This document shows positions 46,341 through 59,515 of a stretch of DNA of 64,000 nucleotides, in pieces. A program made the translations under genes and the position numbers. A model generated the notes under the pieces. It saw nothing but the letters and a program-made list of their open reading frames with translations. It was not told the DNA's origin and did not search any database. The stretch lies in contig JAPVLO010000232.1 in NCBI GenBank assembly GCA_027257055.1, positions 4,960,001-5,024,000 of the forward strand. The letters run 5' to 3'. Numbering within the stretch: the first letter of the stretch is position 1; every line of letters starts with the position of its first letter. Origin of the DNA: Cephalopachus bancanus. Lineage: Eukaryota > Chordata > Mammalia > Primates > Tarsiidae.

Positions 46341-49300
46341 AGAGGATTCAATGCAGCCTCTGAACCTACAATTTATTTGCCTTACGACTGTCCCCAAATG
46401 TCGATTGTTAGAGGTGTTTTCTCTTCATTTGCTGCCTCCACCCCAAACAGGTGGAAATAAGTCAAGGCTGGAGAGAGAGGTTGAAAGAAAGGTGTGATTG
46501 GCTGATGGCAGGAGAGTTACCTTTCTCCTCAAAAGGCTAAGAAGCAGTAGATAGCACAATCATGCCCCAATTAAGGTTTTTCTATGAGAATGCTGTTTGG
46601 GTAGCCGAAAGGGGCTCAGTGAGCTTTAGGGCCTGTGGGACACGCAAGGGCATACGTCTAGAAAACAAGGGACATGCACATTTGAAGGTCAAGTAGGACT
46701 AGAGAGCTTTTCATAGTCATAACCTACAGACAGAAAGTAGCACCATGTCAGTGAGTGGGACCACCAAGGAGACTGTGGAGGGAGAGGAACAGTGGTTTGG
46801 AGATTCCACCAGAAATTGTATACAGAAAGATTCCCTGGTAGATCACAGAAGAAGGTCGCTTCTGAGAGGAAGAACTCTACATGCCACTTCTAATGAGGGT
46901 GCGTGAGAATGTGTGTGTTAGCTAGTGTGTACGTCTATTTTTCTCTCCCCTTGTATCTTTGGATCTGTTTTGTTCTTTCTCTATTCTCTTTGGGGCTGTG
47001 TCCCAAACCACTTCCATGGAACTGACCCTGCTCCCCTGTGTTCCAACTGGCTAACTCCACCCGTGGACTTACGTGTGACCCACGGGCTGCCCGTTCAGGG
47101 GGCTCATACAGCAGCACCTGGCTTTGGGGCCTTTTTCTTCATAGCCAGTCAGAGCTGATCAGAATGGACAGGAGGAGAGGCCAGGATTGGACTCCTTAAT
47201 GACCCAGGAGACGAGGCAGATCCTTTTATGGGTCTGGTGCTACAACTCAGGTCATGGGGTATCACCTTGTCTAGACAATCAGTGAAGGTCCCAGATGGGG
47301 CAAGAGGATGACCTCTTTTGTCCTGACTTCCTTCTTAGTCCAGTGTCTCACCACACCTCTTCCCCAGAGTAGGATGTGGCTGTGTTTGGGGGTTTCACTG
47401 CCAGGCTAGAGTGGGAGCTGCTGGAGGATTCCAGGCCAGATCAGGGCTCCCGGCAGCGTGACCAGCCTCTTCTCTCTGGGCCCACCACCAAACGTCATTT
47501 CTTATGGGGCTATATCCACCCCAGCACTGAATTTTCCTAATTCAGGGGTGTGTGTGTTGCAAATAAAAGAAGAAAGTCATCTTGTTACTTCTTTTCCTTT
47601 AAGTTCTCTTCTGGCTTTATTTGTTTATTTTTTTCTTCTCTCTTCCTTTGCTTTCCCTTTTTAACAGAAACCCTTGATCTTTTGGGGGAATTGTCTGATT
47701 GGTCATCAGAGGTCTGGAAGCTTCCTCTTTTTCTGCATACCTCCACTTATTTTTAAAAAAATAAACATTGATGTACCAGCTTTCTTCAAGCACCCACTGT
47801 CACACTTTCCTTTTTGTGGTCCTGGAGTAGCCAGGAAGAAGATGCCTGTTTTCTCCGAGCTATCCAAAATATCAACGAACCTGAATCGGTGATTTTATGC
47901 AAATTGTTGTTTACATGAGATATGAAATTTTGAAGGCAAGAGGAAAAACAACTCTGCAATCTGTGAATGGTCCAGTTGGGGTGTTCCAATGAATGATGAC
48001 CAGGGGCCAGTCTAGGTGCCTCCTGAGTGTGTTTCATTAATTTCAGTCAGCTCAAGGGCTTGGAGGGAAAGATCATTTTCCTATGAGCATGTGAAACGAG
48101 TGCTTGAGTTGTATGCTCCTAGCAGGCTTGCCCTTGTTTTAGAACAGCATAAATGGGAGATTTTATAACCACTGTGGGCCAGTATTTTTGAAGTCAGTTG
48201 AAGCTCCAGATGGAGAGGGAAAAGAAGTTTAGGGTTTTTTTCCTTCTTCTTTCCTTAAGTTTTGCAAAATGAGGCTCCCTGGGTGCCCTCAACAAAGTGC
48301 TCAGTCTCGTTCAGTTCGAGTGTGCCTGCACTTGTTTGAGTGGGATCTTTCTTGAACTCAGATTCTTTCCTATGAACTTGGGGTAGTGGCCATGAAACCA
48401 GGCTCATATGGGAGATCCCTTCGCCGCGAGTCACCCCTCAAGGAGATGGCACTCAGAGTCTTTGTCATGAGGTATGAGCAGAAAAACACATAACGAGCCA
48501 GGGCTTAGCCCAGACTTGGTTAAGAATTGAGGGGACCTGGTGTCTTCCCAGCATTCTTGAAATCTTTGTAGTAAAGAGGATGAGAGGACATTCCAGCATC
48601 ACCACGAGTAGGTTTTGTAACCTGGCCCAAATGAGAGAGTTTCCCTGGCCAGGGAATTGCACCTGGACTTCAGGGGCACCACCATGGAAGCACATCTTCC
48701 TGCCTGGCATGACTATTTAGAACAAGAGATTGTGCCAGGATGATGGGGGGGGTGTGCACAGATAGCAGGGAGGAAAGCAGACAGTGGTGCCAAGAGCCCT
48801 TGTCAAGACTCCTTCCCATCCTCTGTTCCATCAGCATGAGTGAGTATGCACAGTCAAGAGGAAAGAACGGTTGTGCCATTTTGCTTTGAACCAGGGCTAT
48901 TAAGTCTTCCCTGAGTTTCCAATGGTAACAGGATTTGTACAGGTATAGGACACAGTCTCAACGGCTTCTGAACGCTGCTGTGGGATGCTCAAAAAGATTG
49001 AGTTGTGAGCATCTCTTACACTGCTCCATACAACAGTACTCCAGTAGAATTTAAGCAGGACAATCACTCAATCCAGGGGGAACACAATGGAGACATTTTT
49101 CTTACAACCATTATCTGTATCTCAGGCCCAACTTAATGCCAAGTTAAATCTAGATTTTTAAAAATGGACTTTTCCTAGAGGAAAAGGCAGAGCTGTATTC
49201 CCTGAAAGATATTTTAGACCAACCTTATTACTTGGGGTTTTTTTCCCTTCTCCCTTTTGCTAATTCAAAACAAAGTGTCCATCATTCACCCTAACACCAG

Positions 49301-49841
49301 CGCTTAAGAGCTGGAGACAAATGGAGTCTGAACATTCACGCCAATGTGGTACAAATGAGCTGTGATTTCAGAATGCTGGCTGCTTTACTGACAGGGGAAA
49401 AGGGTGGTTGACTAGTTTAATATCTTTGGCTGAAAACACTTTGCTAAAGAGCCATGGAGAAGGCCAACATTAATATTGAGTCCTGTTCTTGAACCACCAA
49501 ATATGATATATTGTGGAGTGTGGCATCCGAGTTTGGGGAAAGTGCTTATCCTATCCCAAGGATGCTGGGGGCAGTGAATGCAAACCCAAGCTGGGCCTCA
49601 AGGAAGAATCTCTTCTAAGAGCCTTTTTTCCAAGTCCTTCAATGAATTCCTCCCATAAGTATATTACACTGTGATTTTGAATCTGATTTTACCATGGAAT
49701 TACAAAATTAATCAATATAGAGACATTTGTTAAAATGAAGAACTCTGGGGATCTAACTGCCTCCCCCAAATTACTGGCTATTGGTTTATAAATAAAAAGT
49801 GTAATTGTAAGTTGGGGTTGATGGGGAAACTGGTGACTGAC
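46341..49841. other. Unassigned stretch, the longest in the window
   Basis: About 3.5 kb with no repeat that I can name confidently, and no exon. Frames of 60-83 codons occur on both strands and none is recognisable. The segment at 48465-48880 is somewhat GC-richer and may be an unplaced old repeat. Confidence 0.5.
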
Positions 49842-49853
49842 ATCAGCACCTTC

Positions 49854-50151
49854 TTTTTTTTTTGAGTTGGAGTCTCACTTTGTCACCCAGGCTGGAGTGC
49901 AGTGGCACACTCACAGCCACCCCAGCATCCACCCGCTGGATTCTGGCGATCCCTCTGCCTCAGCCTTTCAAGTAGCCGGAACTGCAGGTGCATACTGCCA
50001 CGCCCAGCTAATTTTTTCTTTTTTTGATTTATTGTAGAGATGAGGTTTCGCCAAGTTGCCCGGGCTGGTCTCGAACCCACAGGTTCAGGCAGTTCATTCA
50101 CCTCAGCCTCCCAAAGTGCTGGGATGACAGGCTGAGACACTGAGCCCAGCC
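49854..50151 (-). mobile_element. Alu, intermediate toward the local family
   Basis: A full reverse-oriented dimer with target-site duplication TCAGCACCTTCT / TTCAGCACTTTCT. It keeps AAGTTGCCC, but has GGCTGTGAGTGTGCC in the hairpin region, nearer AluJ than the young family. An extra CTTTTTTT follows its GCTAATTTTTT. Confidence 0.93.
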
Positions 50152-50164
50152 TTCAGCACTTTCT

Positions 50165-50622
50165 GTAGACAGGCATATTCAGTCCTTCATTAATTATTCA
50201 TCCTACAGAGGTATATGGATTTGGACCTTCTCCATCTCAGGTGCCGTGGTAGGTCTGGGCTACATTTGCAGACTCTCATTAGATTCAATGCAATGAAAAA
50301 TTTGGTGAATCCAATCATGTGCTTATTGACAGAAATTTTGACTTCTGATACTCTTATTTATTTTGTGTTGGCCTCATCCTGGCAGAAAGTCATAATATTT
50401 TAAATTTCTCTGCCCTCTCATCCACCTATCATACTTAATTATGTGGTTTATAGGCAAAACTGCAAAGTACTGGGTGTATCTGTAAATCTCCTTTTCTGCA
50501 AATCACTTGGAAGAGTGATGCATAATTGCCCCCTACATTATTTGTTTCCTAGATTCTGGTTTTCATGTAGTTCTTTTTTTCTTTTTTTGAGGGGGTGGAG
50601 GGGGAATCACTGTACTTTCAAG
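50165..50622. other. Unassigned stretch
   Basis: No repeat or gene is recognised. Confidence 0.45.
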
Positions 50623-50624
50623 TA

Positions 50625-50935
50625 CGGTCATCCAGTGGTATTCAGGGTGTATTGGTTCAGAACCCCTCAGGATACCAAATTCACCTGATGTATTCAAGTC
50701 CCTGATTCAAGTTGTGTATAATATACACACATCCTCCCCTATATTTTAAATCATCTCTAGATAACTAATAACACCTTATACAATGTAAATGCTATGCAAA
50801 TAGTTGTTATCCTGTCTTGGTTTTTTATTTGTATTGTTTTTATTTGTACTCTTGTGTTGGGTTTTGGGGAATATTTTTTATTCATGGTTAATTGAATCTA
50901 CAGGATCAGAACCCACGAATACAGAGAACTGATTG
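50625..50935 (+). mobile_element. MER2-like Tigger DNA transposon
   Basis: About 311 bp with TA on both sides (50623-50624 and 50936-50937). The interior TTTAAATCATCTCTAGATAA, ACAATGTAAATGCTATGCAA and ATAGTTGTTATCCTGTC matches MER2 from memory. The ends CGGTCATCCAGTGGTATTC and GAATACAGAGAACTGATTG are complementary in part. Confidence 0.85.
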
Positions 50936-50937
50936 TA

Positions 50938-51604
50938 ATTGAACTTAAAAGGGAGGTAGGGTGCTGTGACATTTTTGTTGAATGTTCAGAAGCATCAAGG
51001 GTGAGAGACCAGAGGCTGATTTTCCATAATTGCTGGAGTTTGAGCCACAGGGCCTCTCTCGGGGACAGGTCCCTGCTCAATCCCCTTCGTGCCTAACTCT
51101 TGGCAGTGGGTGTTGTTTTCTGTTTCTTAAAGAGGGCTCCCAAATCATCTTCAAGTCTCATAAAACCCAGATCTGCCCTGAGATGGGCACAGACACACTT
51201 AGGTGATTTAGCTTTACGTCTAAAGCTAATTAAGCGAACAAAGCAAAGAAATGGTCAGTGTGAAATGTGGTCTTTTTTTTAAGACTTCAGGACAAATTCA
51301 GCTTATTTTCTAAAGTGAACCCTGCTTAAGTGAGATAATAAGTCAGTTTGCCAAAGTACAGATGAACATAAACAGAAGATTCATCTTTACTTCATTAATA
51401 AACATCAAATATGGACTTAACCTAACACGGAGCAGGCCAAAGCCTCCTGCTGACAGGAAACCGCTCCCAGGAAGAGCATCTGTAGAGGAGCATAAATCCC
51501 TCTAGTCAATTGCATGATCATTTCATCCTCAAGGTCTTTGCCACAGTCTGCTCTGTATTATCCTCTTACAGGACTTTTGAGATATAACAGAGTGTTGTGA
51601 TTAG
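50938..51604. other. Unassigned stretch
   Basis: No repeat or gene is recognised. Confidence 0.45.
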
Positions 51605-51820
51605 AAGCACACACTCAGGCCAGATTGCCCAGATTTAAATCCTGGCACTGCCAGTTACTAGCTATGTGGCCGTGGGCAAACTTCTCACTCTCTCTGAGCC
51701 TCTGTCTTTTTATCTGTAAAATGGGAACAATAAGGATTGTTCCCAAGGATTTAAACTGACATTTTCAAAGTTCTCAAAACTGGGCTCAGTACATAATAAG
51801 TGCTGCAGAACTGTTGGCTA
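51605..51820 (+). mobile_element. MIR SINE
   Basis: A nearly full MIR: GCCCAGATTTAAATCCTGGC, CAGTTACTAGCTATGTGGCC, GTGGGCAAACTTCTCAC, TTTTATCTGTAAAATGGGAA and GGGCTCAGTACATAATAAGT. Confidence 0.9.
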
Positions 51821-52814
51821 AAGAGGTAAACTTTTTCATCTGGACTGAAAACTCATGTGGGATCACTGTGGGTGCACCCTTGCAACCCCTCAGTGGCTAC
51901 CCCTGCACATCATCAACCATTAATGAAAGACTGTAGAAACCAAGGTTGCAAAACAGCAGCCCGTGTGCTGCCCTTGGCCAGCATGATTAGTTTGTTTTTT
52001 AATTTTGAACTTGAATGCTCTTAGAGATGTATGCGTTCTCCATTTCCCCAACAACCATCACTCCCCAGGTATTTGCCTGTTGAGTCCTTAAAATGATCTG
52101 AGTTTGTCATGCCTGGTATGAATGAATGACCAAGACTACATGAGCACGACTACAGTTACTGGCAGTTTCCTGGCTCATGGCAGTGGAAGGAGGAGCCCAA
52201 AAGGAAGTGAATTAGGAACCACACCCACTCCTTGGTGCTCTCCCGGAACCAGGGCACTCTATGAACCTACCTCTACCTCCACACTGAAGTCACAGAAGGG
52301 AAGTTGAAAACCAAGAAGCTGAGTGGGCACATGCTGAGAAGCAGAGATGTGCACCACTTCGTGTCAGAGTCGCCCAAGACTATGTCAGTCATGACAAGCC
52401 GGCTTAATCAGGGTCAGAAACAGCCAAAATCTCAGTGACTTCAAAAGAGAGGTTCATCCGTCACTCGGGCTTTCTTACTAACCCTGGATAGGCAAGGGTC
52501 TCTGGTCCATATCACTGTCACCTGTGCTCAGACACCTCTGCCAATAACTACTGTCCAGAGCTGTTGCCAACCGTGTGGGAAAGAAAGATCTCTGGAGTAT
52601 CTCCCATCGACAAGGCTACCCCAGCAGGATGGGATACTTCTGCTCACAACTCGTTGGCCCAGGACTCGACACAAGGGGCCAGCAGAAGGACTATACATTC
52701 TACAACGTGCCCAGAAGGACTAGGACAGGAACACAGGACAAATGGCGCTCGTGGTCATAGTGGCAGCATTCCTTGGAACTTGGAGTCTCAGGCCAGGATT
52801 CTTCAGCTTTTCAA
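51821..52814. other. Unassigned stretch
   Basis: Part at 51920-52060 vaguely recalls a hAT-type element (CAGCAGCCCGTGTGCTGCCC), but I cannot place it. A 116-codon frame at 52564-52914 has no recognised domain. Confidence 0.45.
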
Positions 52815-53280
52815 CATGCTCAACTCAGCAGTTATTTCCATGCACCTACAGATGCACAGCGGGGTTTGCTGTACCATGAGGGGGTGTCTGAAGAGGTGTA
52901 GACCCTGTCACTGAGAGACCTCAGTCCTGGTGAAGAGGAAAGGATATTATAAAACATGCAAATAACAAAGCCACATGGTGCTGATCACCAAGAACAATGC
53001 CTACCATGGTAGCTGTAAGGAAGATGGTTCCAGAGTAAAGGTAGGACCTGCGCTAGACTTTAGAAAAATGTGTGAGATTTGCAGAAGGAGTGGAGGGCAC
53101 TTCCAGTCACAATAGGCAGAAAGCAGGAACAAAGGCCCAGAGGCAAAAATGAGAGTGAAATCACTGCAGGGTTTGGGAGTGGGGCCTGGCTGCGAGCTGT
53201 GCTTGCATAAAAGGGTGGGCTGGTGAGAGGACTCGCATGACATATAGAGCAGAGCCTTTTTGTGGAGGGTTTCTGGGGTA
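52815..53280 (-). mobile_element. L2 LINE (antisense)
   Basis: Follows the complement of L2: CAGTTATTTCCATGCACCTA, CTGTCACTGAGAGACCTCAG, ATGGTTCCAGAGTAAAGGTA, ACAAAGGCCCAGAGGCAAAA and CACTGCAGGGTTTGGGAGTG. Decayed. Confidence 0.7.
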
Positions 53281-53926
53281 TCCAGGGGCACAAGAAGGTG
53301 GCATGTGGAGGAAGATCGTTCCCTCCTCTGTAACTCACTTTGAAACTGAGATACTGCACTGCCAGTCACCAGCCCTTCCAGTGACGTGTCTTCCCAAGAG
53401 CAAGCATCCCCAGTGCTTCACGGCTTCCCTGACCTACAAGGCAATTGCCAAACAGACAGGGTTTACTACTTGGGCTGCTCCTGCTTCCAAATTAAAGTGT
53501 CTTTGAGCGCTTCTCCTGCTGACAAAGAATATCCATGCTTCAGTGAAACAGCCTCTCGTTGCTGGGGTCAGTTCAGCCTCTTTGCTATGTGACATCTGTT
53601 TTTGAAATTCGGCCGAGACCCTGACTGAAATCCGTTTAACTTGAAAAACAGCAAGAGAACATCTTGTTTTCATGGATGTCCAGGGGCTGTGTGTCAACAA
53701 ATGCAACGTCTGTTTGTGGTATTCAAAGTAGAAAAGCTGGTTGGGAGATGTCCCGCCACAGATATAAATTTATTATGAACTGTTTGTTTCTGGGAATCAT
53801 GAAACAACATTTGAAAAACACAGTGGATCAGCTTCGTTTAAATCAGCAAATCTCTGCCTGGTGGTGGGTGAGAAACATGCTTTTATTGTCAGAAATCCCC
53901 TAAGCTGGATGGATCTAGAAAGATGC
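53281..53926. other. Unassigned stretch
   Basis: No repeat or gene recognised. Frames of 68-90 codons on both strands (53386-53903) look like chance. Confidence 0.45.
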
Positions 53927-53934
53927 CTGCTTTC

Positions 53935-54225
53935 TTTTTTTTGAGTCAGAGTTTCACTCTGTCACCCAAGTTGGAGTGCAGTGGCACGCTGCTTGCAGCC
54001 ACCACAGCCTTGACCTGCTGGGCTCGGACAATCCTTCTGCCTCAGCCTTCCAAGCAGCTGGAACCACAGGCATGTGCCACCATGCCCAGCTAACATTTTT
54101 ATTTATTGTAGAGACAAGGTCTCGCCAAGTTGCCCAGGCTGGTCTCAACCCCTTGGGCTCAGGCAATCCTCTCGCCTCGCCTCCCGAAGTGCTGAGATGA
54201 CAGGCGTGAGCCACTGTGCCCGGCC
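53935..54225 (-). mobile_element. Alu, intermediate toward the local family
   Basis: A full reverse-oriented dimer starting TTTTTTGAGTCAGAG and ending GCCACTGTGCCCGGCC. The hairpin region reads GTGGCTGCAAGCAGCGTGCC on the sense strand, so it is not yet a perfect stem. Flanks GCCTGCTTTCT and GCCCCCTTTCA are a possible duplication. Confidence 0.93.
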
Positions 54226-54586
54226 AAGAAGCCCCCTTTCATGCTTCCCGCCTGAACGAGGTGAAGTCAGTGTCTCGAGCGGCTCCCCTGGGTCTGCATC
54301 TGATGGAGCATCATGTTTATGCTGCTTATGTAGAACCCGAGTGGAAGGCAGGGGATGAGACAGTTCACTGCCCTTCAAGGCTGCCTAGTCACCTTACTCC
54401 TCACCCGCTTCCTTAGGAGAGAGAAGTGAGCATGAGATTCATTTATTCACAACCAGAGACATGAGTGTCTGTCAGGTAATAAATGTCAGTTTATATTTGG
54501 TGACTGAATACGAACTCTGGTCTTACAAGTTTTTGCTCCCTGTATGAATGTGTGTCTGTATGGTGTTAATATCATTCTGTTGTTTG
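54226..54586. other. Unassigned stretch
   Basis: No repeat or gene recognised. Confidence 0.45.
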
Positions 54587-54600
54587 AAAAAATGATTTCC

Positions 54601-54886
54601 AGCCGGGCTCGGTGGCTCAGCCTGTAATCCTGTGCTTTGGGAGGCCGAGGTGAGTGGATTGCCTGAGCCTGCGCGTTCGAGGCCCGCCTGGGCAACTTGA
54701 CGAGACCTCAACTCTACAATAAATCAAAAAGTTAGCCGGGTGTGGTACCACGCGCCTGTAATTCCGGCTACTCGGAAGGCTGAGGTGGAAGGATCGCCGG
54801 AGCCCAGTAGGTCGAGGCTGCAGTGGCCAGGAGCGGCCACTGCACTCCAGTCTGGGCGAGAGAATGAGACTCCAGCTCAAAAAAAA
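54601..54886 (+). mobile_element. Alu, lineage-specific family, ACTTG-containing type
   Basis: A full dimer, with exact target-site duplication AAAAAATGATTTCC at 54587-54600 and 54887-54900. The B-box region is GCGCG-TTCGAGG-CCCGC, one mismatch in the stem. The tail is about 13 A residues. Confidence 0.97.
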
Positions 54887-55019
54887 AAAAAATGATTTCC
54901 ATTCATATCTTATTCTAACCCAAAGGAAACTGTTAGATCATTCCTGTAGTTCTCTCTCACAGCAGCTTGTTTTTTTCTTTCCTAACCCTTATCCCAATTT
55001 GTATTTTATTTTTTTATTG

Positions 55020-55140
55020 CCTGTCTCCACCATCAGACTGTGAACACCCTGAGGTCAGAGCAGCTGCATTCATACCATATGCCACACTAAGCAGGATGGC
55101 TAATACAGACTCATGCTTCATACAAATTTATTGAATGTTT
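55020..55140 (+). mobile_element. L2 LINE 3' end
   Basis: CTGTGAACACCCTGAGGTCA, CTAATACAGACTCATGCTTC then AAATTTATTGAATGTTTTTA fit the L2 tail order. Confidence 0.65.
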
Positions 55141-58100
55141 TTATTGAAGTTCTAATTGTGGTGATTGTTGTAGAACCTCAGCCACTCTCACTCTTGACTA
55201 TATCTGAATTTAAAACAATGAAGAAGACAACAGGCTTATCGTGCATGTGTAGGGCCCCTTGTGGGATGACACACATCCATTTAGCCATATGCTTTCCTGA
55301 AGGTCATGGTGGGATGGACTGGTCTAACCACCTCTATTTTTTCAACATAAAGTTGTCAGGCTATATCTGCCCTATAGCTGGCCAGGATTAATGTTGTAGT
55401 ACATGGTGGTAGTTCAGGATTTTTTTTTCCCCTCATATGGTTAACTCATTCCTAGTGGGAATAAATCTGTGACTTCTGGCCCACGAAGCTACCTGGGAAA
55501 GGCAATGGTCTGGGACAGGCACGGATCTGTGCTCAGAACAAAGATACTTTGATACTCAATAGGAATAAGGCCTAATGTCAACATTCACATGTCCAGTGGT
55601 CACCGTAAATTTGTCTGTTGGTCAAGTAAAATATGAGCACTTCAACTTGAGTGGGAACAAGGCAGATTCATTTGCTCCATTTTTTTTTTTTTTGGCTGCC
55701 TGTGTAGACAGGTCTGAAACAGGAATAACTTGAGCATTCCAAAGGATCCCAAGAGAAATGCTCATTCGTTTACAAGAGGTGCAATTCCACAATAGCTTCT
55801 TGCTTTGTATACTTGAAAACATTCCCAAAGAAACAAAGTAGGATGCAGAAAAAATATTGGGAGAAAAGAAAAATAATACTCCAAATTCTGAACAATTCTA
55901 CTTTAATAGGTTGATCTGTCTGCCAGCTGGCCACAGGGTTGACTACTTGTAATATATACTTTTCATAGGCCACATGTAGTTCTTGGAACTGTTTATATTA
56001 GGTTGCAGAAACTTAATTATTCTGAAATTGGCAGGACTCTCTTTGGTTACTTAATACAAAATTGCTTAGTCATCTTTATACATAGTGTGGACACCTTTTG
56101 TTTAAGTGTGAAAAATTGGGAACTGTAGATGTACTCCAAAGAGATTTTAGGTCAGGAGAAAAACAAGATGGTATCATTTTTTTCAAGATTCTTAGCAGGT
56201 GGTTGCCACATGTTTTAATCTGACAAGCGAGGTAACCATTGAGCTGAAGGCCTTGATTACAAGTATTTTTCCATTTTCTTTGTGGATTTTGTCAGAAGTG
56301 AAACACTGTTGCTGCTTCTTTGTAGACTAGATTCTAACCCTACATTCTGCAAAGCACAGATTTTCCAGCAAGAGTGTGAGAAATTCTAAATCAGACGTCA
56401 GAGCAGCTTTCTTTGTTCTCAGGAACAAACAAGGATGTCATTTCAAGCTGGTTGTCACAAAGGTCCTCCTTCGTACGCTTTTGGTTTGAAGTCTCTCATC
56501 ATCCTTGAACTGCTGCCTTCCACAAGCTGTGCAGGTCTCTCCGCTTCACTGAGGAAAAGGACAGGCAGAGGTTCCTCACATATTTTAAAGAGTGGAGGGG
56601 GCCAAGGGGGCCCAGGTTTTCCAGGAATGCTCATGGCAACCTCATGCTCTTCCTGTGATCTGGCCTGAGGCTTCTGAGAGAGATGGTGAGAAAAGATAAA
56701 AGTCCTGTAGCCAATGGGTAGTCACACAAGGCCTGGAAAGGGTAAGTTCCCAAGCAAACATCCAGAACAGCGCCTTATGTTTCTAATTACTGAGTACTGT
56801 TAGGTTAGAGAGCGAAATCAGGCAACACTTTTTTTTTTTTAGACTGATGGAAGCATTTAAATCGGCTCTGAATGTCAGTGTTTTCTAATTATGATGGAGG
56901 GAGGAGTGGCAAGGAATCTCCAAAGGCCATAGAAATTTGAAGGGTTTCAGATGAACCTTGATTCTCTTCTTATTCATCATGTGTCTTCTGTCTTCTTTTT
57001 CTTTGAACATCCCAGCACAAACCTATCCCCTCTCTTAAATGGCTTATAATCCTTTTCCTGAAACCAGACAAAGTCTAAGACAAAGTTCTTTTTCACTGGA
57101 GGAAAACAACCAAAGCTACAAATCAAAATATAAAATAGAGCTCCATAGTGACCCACCACTATCCCTAAGGTTACTAAGAGCTCAACTGGAGACACAGCCT
57201 TTTGATAACGTCTTAGCCCAGTTCATCTGCTCACCAGTCAACTCCAATGAAGAAGTAAAGCTCTGGAATCCATTCCAGTTCAAAAAGTGTGAGCATAATG
57301 CTGAGTGTAAGGAAAAGAGTCAACTTGGAACTTCGAGGGATGACAAATTGAATTATCACCACAAGAATATTACAGTCTTTCAGAGAAGACAGACATGTAC
57401 TTAGTAATTAAAAATGCAAGCTATAGACCAAGTGCTCCAATAGAAATACAATATTGGTGTCGGTACAAACTCATGTCATGGAGTAAGCCGCTCAAAGATC
57501 CTGTGGTCTTGTGGTAGTCTTAAGCAGGCCCCCACTGTGAGCCATTCCTTACCTGAAAAAATGTCCAGATAAACTAAAAAACAAGTGAAACTATTATCTA
57601 AATGACTCTTGTGCATAGGAGACAGCAGCCAAAGCACTTTTCAATGTATTATTTAATTTATCTGTAAATTTGTATACTCAAATTATGTGTCTATTATGTC
57701 CAAGGGACGTAATGGATGACATTCCTTGGTTTGGTTTCAATCTTTCCATCTTAGATTATAAACTTCTAGAAGATAATCTCTCACTTGTTTTCTAATAAAA
57801 GAATACAATAGATGCACTTGATCATAATAAATAGAAATTCAAAAAATTCACTAGGGAATAATTAGTCCCTGGTTAATAATAGCATGTCCTTCATTTACAA
57901 AAATATTGCTATTAACAAAGCATCTCTAGGACATACCTTTGAATTGTTTCCAGTCGTATAAATGGATTTGCACCCTGCCATCTAAACTCTCCTGCTGTGT
58001 ATTAGCAAGATAGCTGACTAAGGCTCTGAATCTGGTTTTTGATCACCAAACCGGAAGTGTTTGCTGAACAAACCCGTCACAAAAAACAGACATGTGAGTT

Positions 58101-58489
58101 GCTTAATTTTCATACATAAGTAGTACAGCAAGTCCCAAGGGTCATGGACAAGTAAAACTACGATTATGTAAAATATGGTGATCTCTGCAGCTTGTTTATA
58201 GTTGGGAATGACCTGTGGCCTCTGATCTTTTGTTCCATTTAAACCACCCTTGGGCCTTGTTACTCAATTTCAAGTGTGATCTCTCTTCAGGCTGTGTCTC
58301 AGCTTCTTTTGCATTTGTCAAGCATTTCATTTTCTCAGTTGCAAATGCCCAGTTACAGAGAGGTTGTCTGAGGCAAAGAACTCTCCACCGGAGAATGAAG
58401 AGGTTACCCTTGAGGGAATTAAGTGCACAGCCACACTTTGGGATGCTGACATGTACAATGTCCCGTATCCCCACATCTTCTTACATCTT
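55141..58489. other. Unassigned stretch with one 121-codon ATG frame
   Basis: About 3.3 kb. T runs near 55680 and 56829 are present. The frame at 57039-57404 (plus) starts with ATG in the context CTTAAATGGC and has 121 codons, but no recognised domain; many frames of this length are expected in a window this size. No firm repeat is recognised. Confidence 0.45.
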
Positions 58490-58600
58490 CTCCATGAAAT
58501 TGTAAGATTTTTGAAGTCAGAGACCATGTCTTGCACACCTTCATGTCTCTGAAGTGCATAGCATTACTTCACAGATTACAATAATTTAATACTAGGAGCT
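58490..58600 (+). mobile_element. L2 LINE 3' fragment
   Basis: TTGTAAGATTTTTGAAGTCA, GAGACCATGTCTTGCACACC and GAAGTGCATAGCATTACTTC fit the L2 tail. Confidence 0.6.
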
Positions 58601-58614
58601 GGAAGATCTTGCTG

Positions 58615-58819
58615 CAGGGCTGTCCAATAGAAGTTTCTGTGACGATGAAAATGTTCTCTGTGCTGTCTTATATGGTGGCCACTAAAACATATGGCCACTG
58701 ACCTATTAAAATGAGATTAGTGGAGCTGAGGAACTGAATTTTAAAGTTTATTTATTTTAATTAATTTAAATTTAAATGGTCTCTTGTGGCTGGTGGCTAC
58801 CATATTGGACAGTAGAGCC
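58615..58819 (+). mobile_element. MER3-like hAT DNA transposon
   Basis: CAGGGCTGTCCAATAGAAGT at the left end and CTACCATATTGGACAGTAGA at the right are complementary, with the interior AGATTAGTGGAGCTGAGG and a TTTATTTATTTTAATTAAT palindrome-rich core. This fits MER3 as I recall it. A clear 8-bp duplication was not found. Confidence 0.75.
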
Positions 58820-59339
58820 TTAGAAACTTAAAAAATGTCTTTTCACTGTAACCTTAAATAGATAGCCATTTCCCCTATACCTGGCTATTTTCAGTAACAG
58901 GAGCTTTCCCTTTCTCAATAGCCTTGACCATTGTTGATAGTTCTATTGGATGCCCTTACCTTATCTGAATTATGTGTGATAATGGTGCATCTGTCTTTTT
59001 TAATCAGGTATACATCTAGAAAGTACATTTATATATTTTTAGCAAGACTATGCATTTTCTTCTCACATGGACATAAGAGAATTTCCACCTTACCTTAGGG
59101 TTTGCACCCATGCCATTTGCTCTTCTCTGGGGGCCAAAGACAGCAACAGTGGCCTCATGCCAATTTGGGATAAACCTCTGTCTTTCCATCTTATTCCACT
59201 TGAGTTTGTCAAGGAAAATATTTCAACTCATGAAAAGGAAACAGAAGAAACTGTGTGCCAAATTTTCACTTCTCCTCATTCTTCTAAGTACCTTTCAAGT
59301 TGGTTTAGAGATTAGTCTAAATACCAGTTCTGGTTTTCC
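58820..59339. other. Unassigned stretch
   Basis: No repeat or gene recognised. Two overlapping 82-codon frames (59067-59315, 59110-59358) look like chance. Confidence 0.45.
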
Positions 59340-59515
59340 ACTGATTTGCTGTGGTTAAGTAGCTAATGCCAATCTTCTTTATATCTCAGTCTCCTTCCTT
59401 TAATGAGGATGAATCTACTCTTCTTACTTGGGAGGATTATATAATGATAATCGTAGAATTCTGAAAAATAAAAAGTGCTCCAAATGAAGGTGGTATTATT
59501 TGTGATAACACTTAA
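59340..59515 (+). mobile_element. MIR SINE
   Basis: Matches MIR: GATTTGCTGTGGTTAAGTAG, CAGTCTCCTTCCTTTAATGA, CTTGGGAGGATTATATAATG and AAAAGTGCTCCAAATGAAGG. The 3' end is weak. Confidence 0.75.

Noticed and set aside
48465..48880. Processed pseudogene in a GC-richer stretch
   Set aside because: No recognisable protein match in any frame, no poly(A) tail and no flanking duplication was found.
57039..57404. 121-codon ATG-started frame as a gene
   Set aside because: No recognised domain, no promoter or splice context, and several stop-free runs of this length are expected by chance in six frames of 64 kb.
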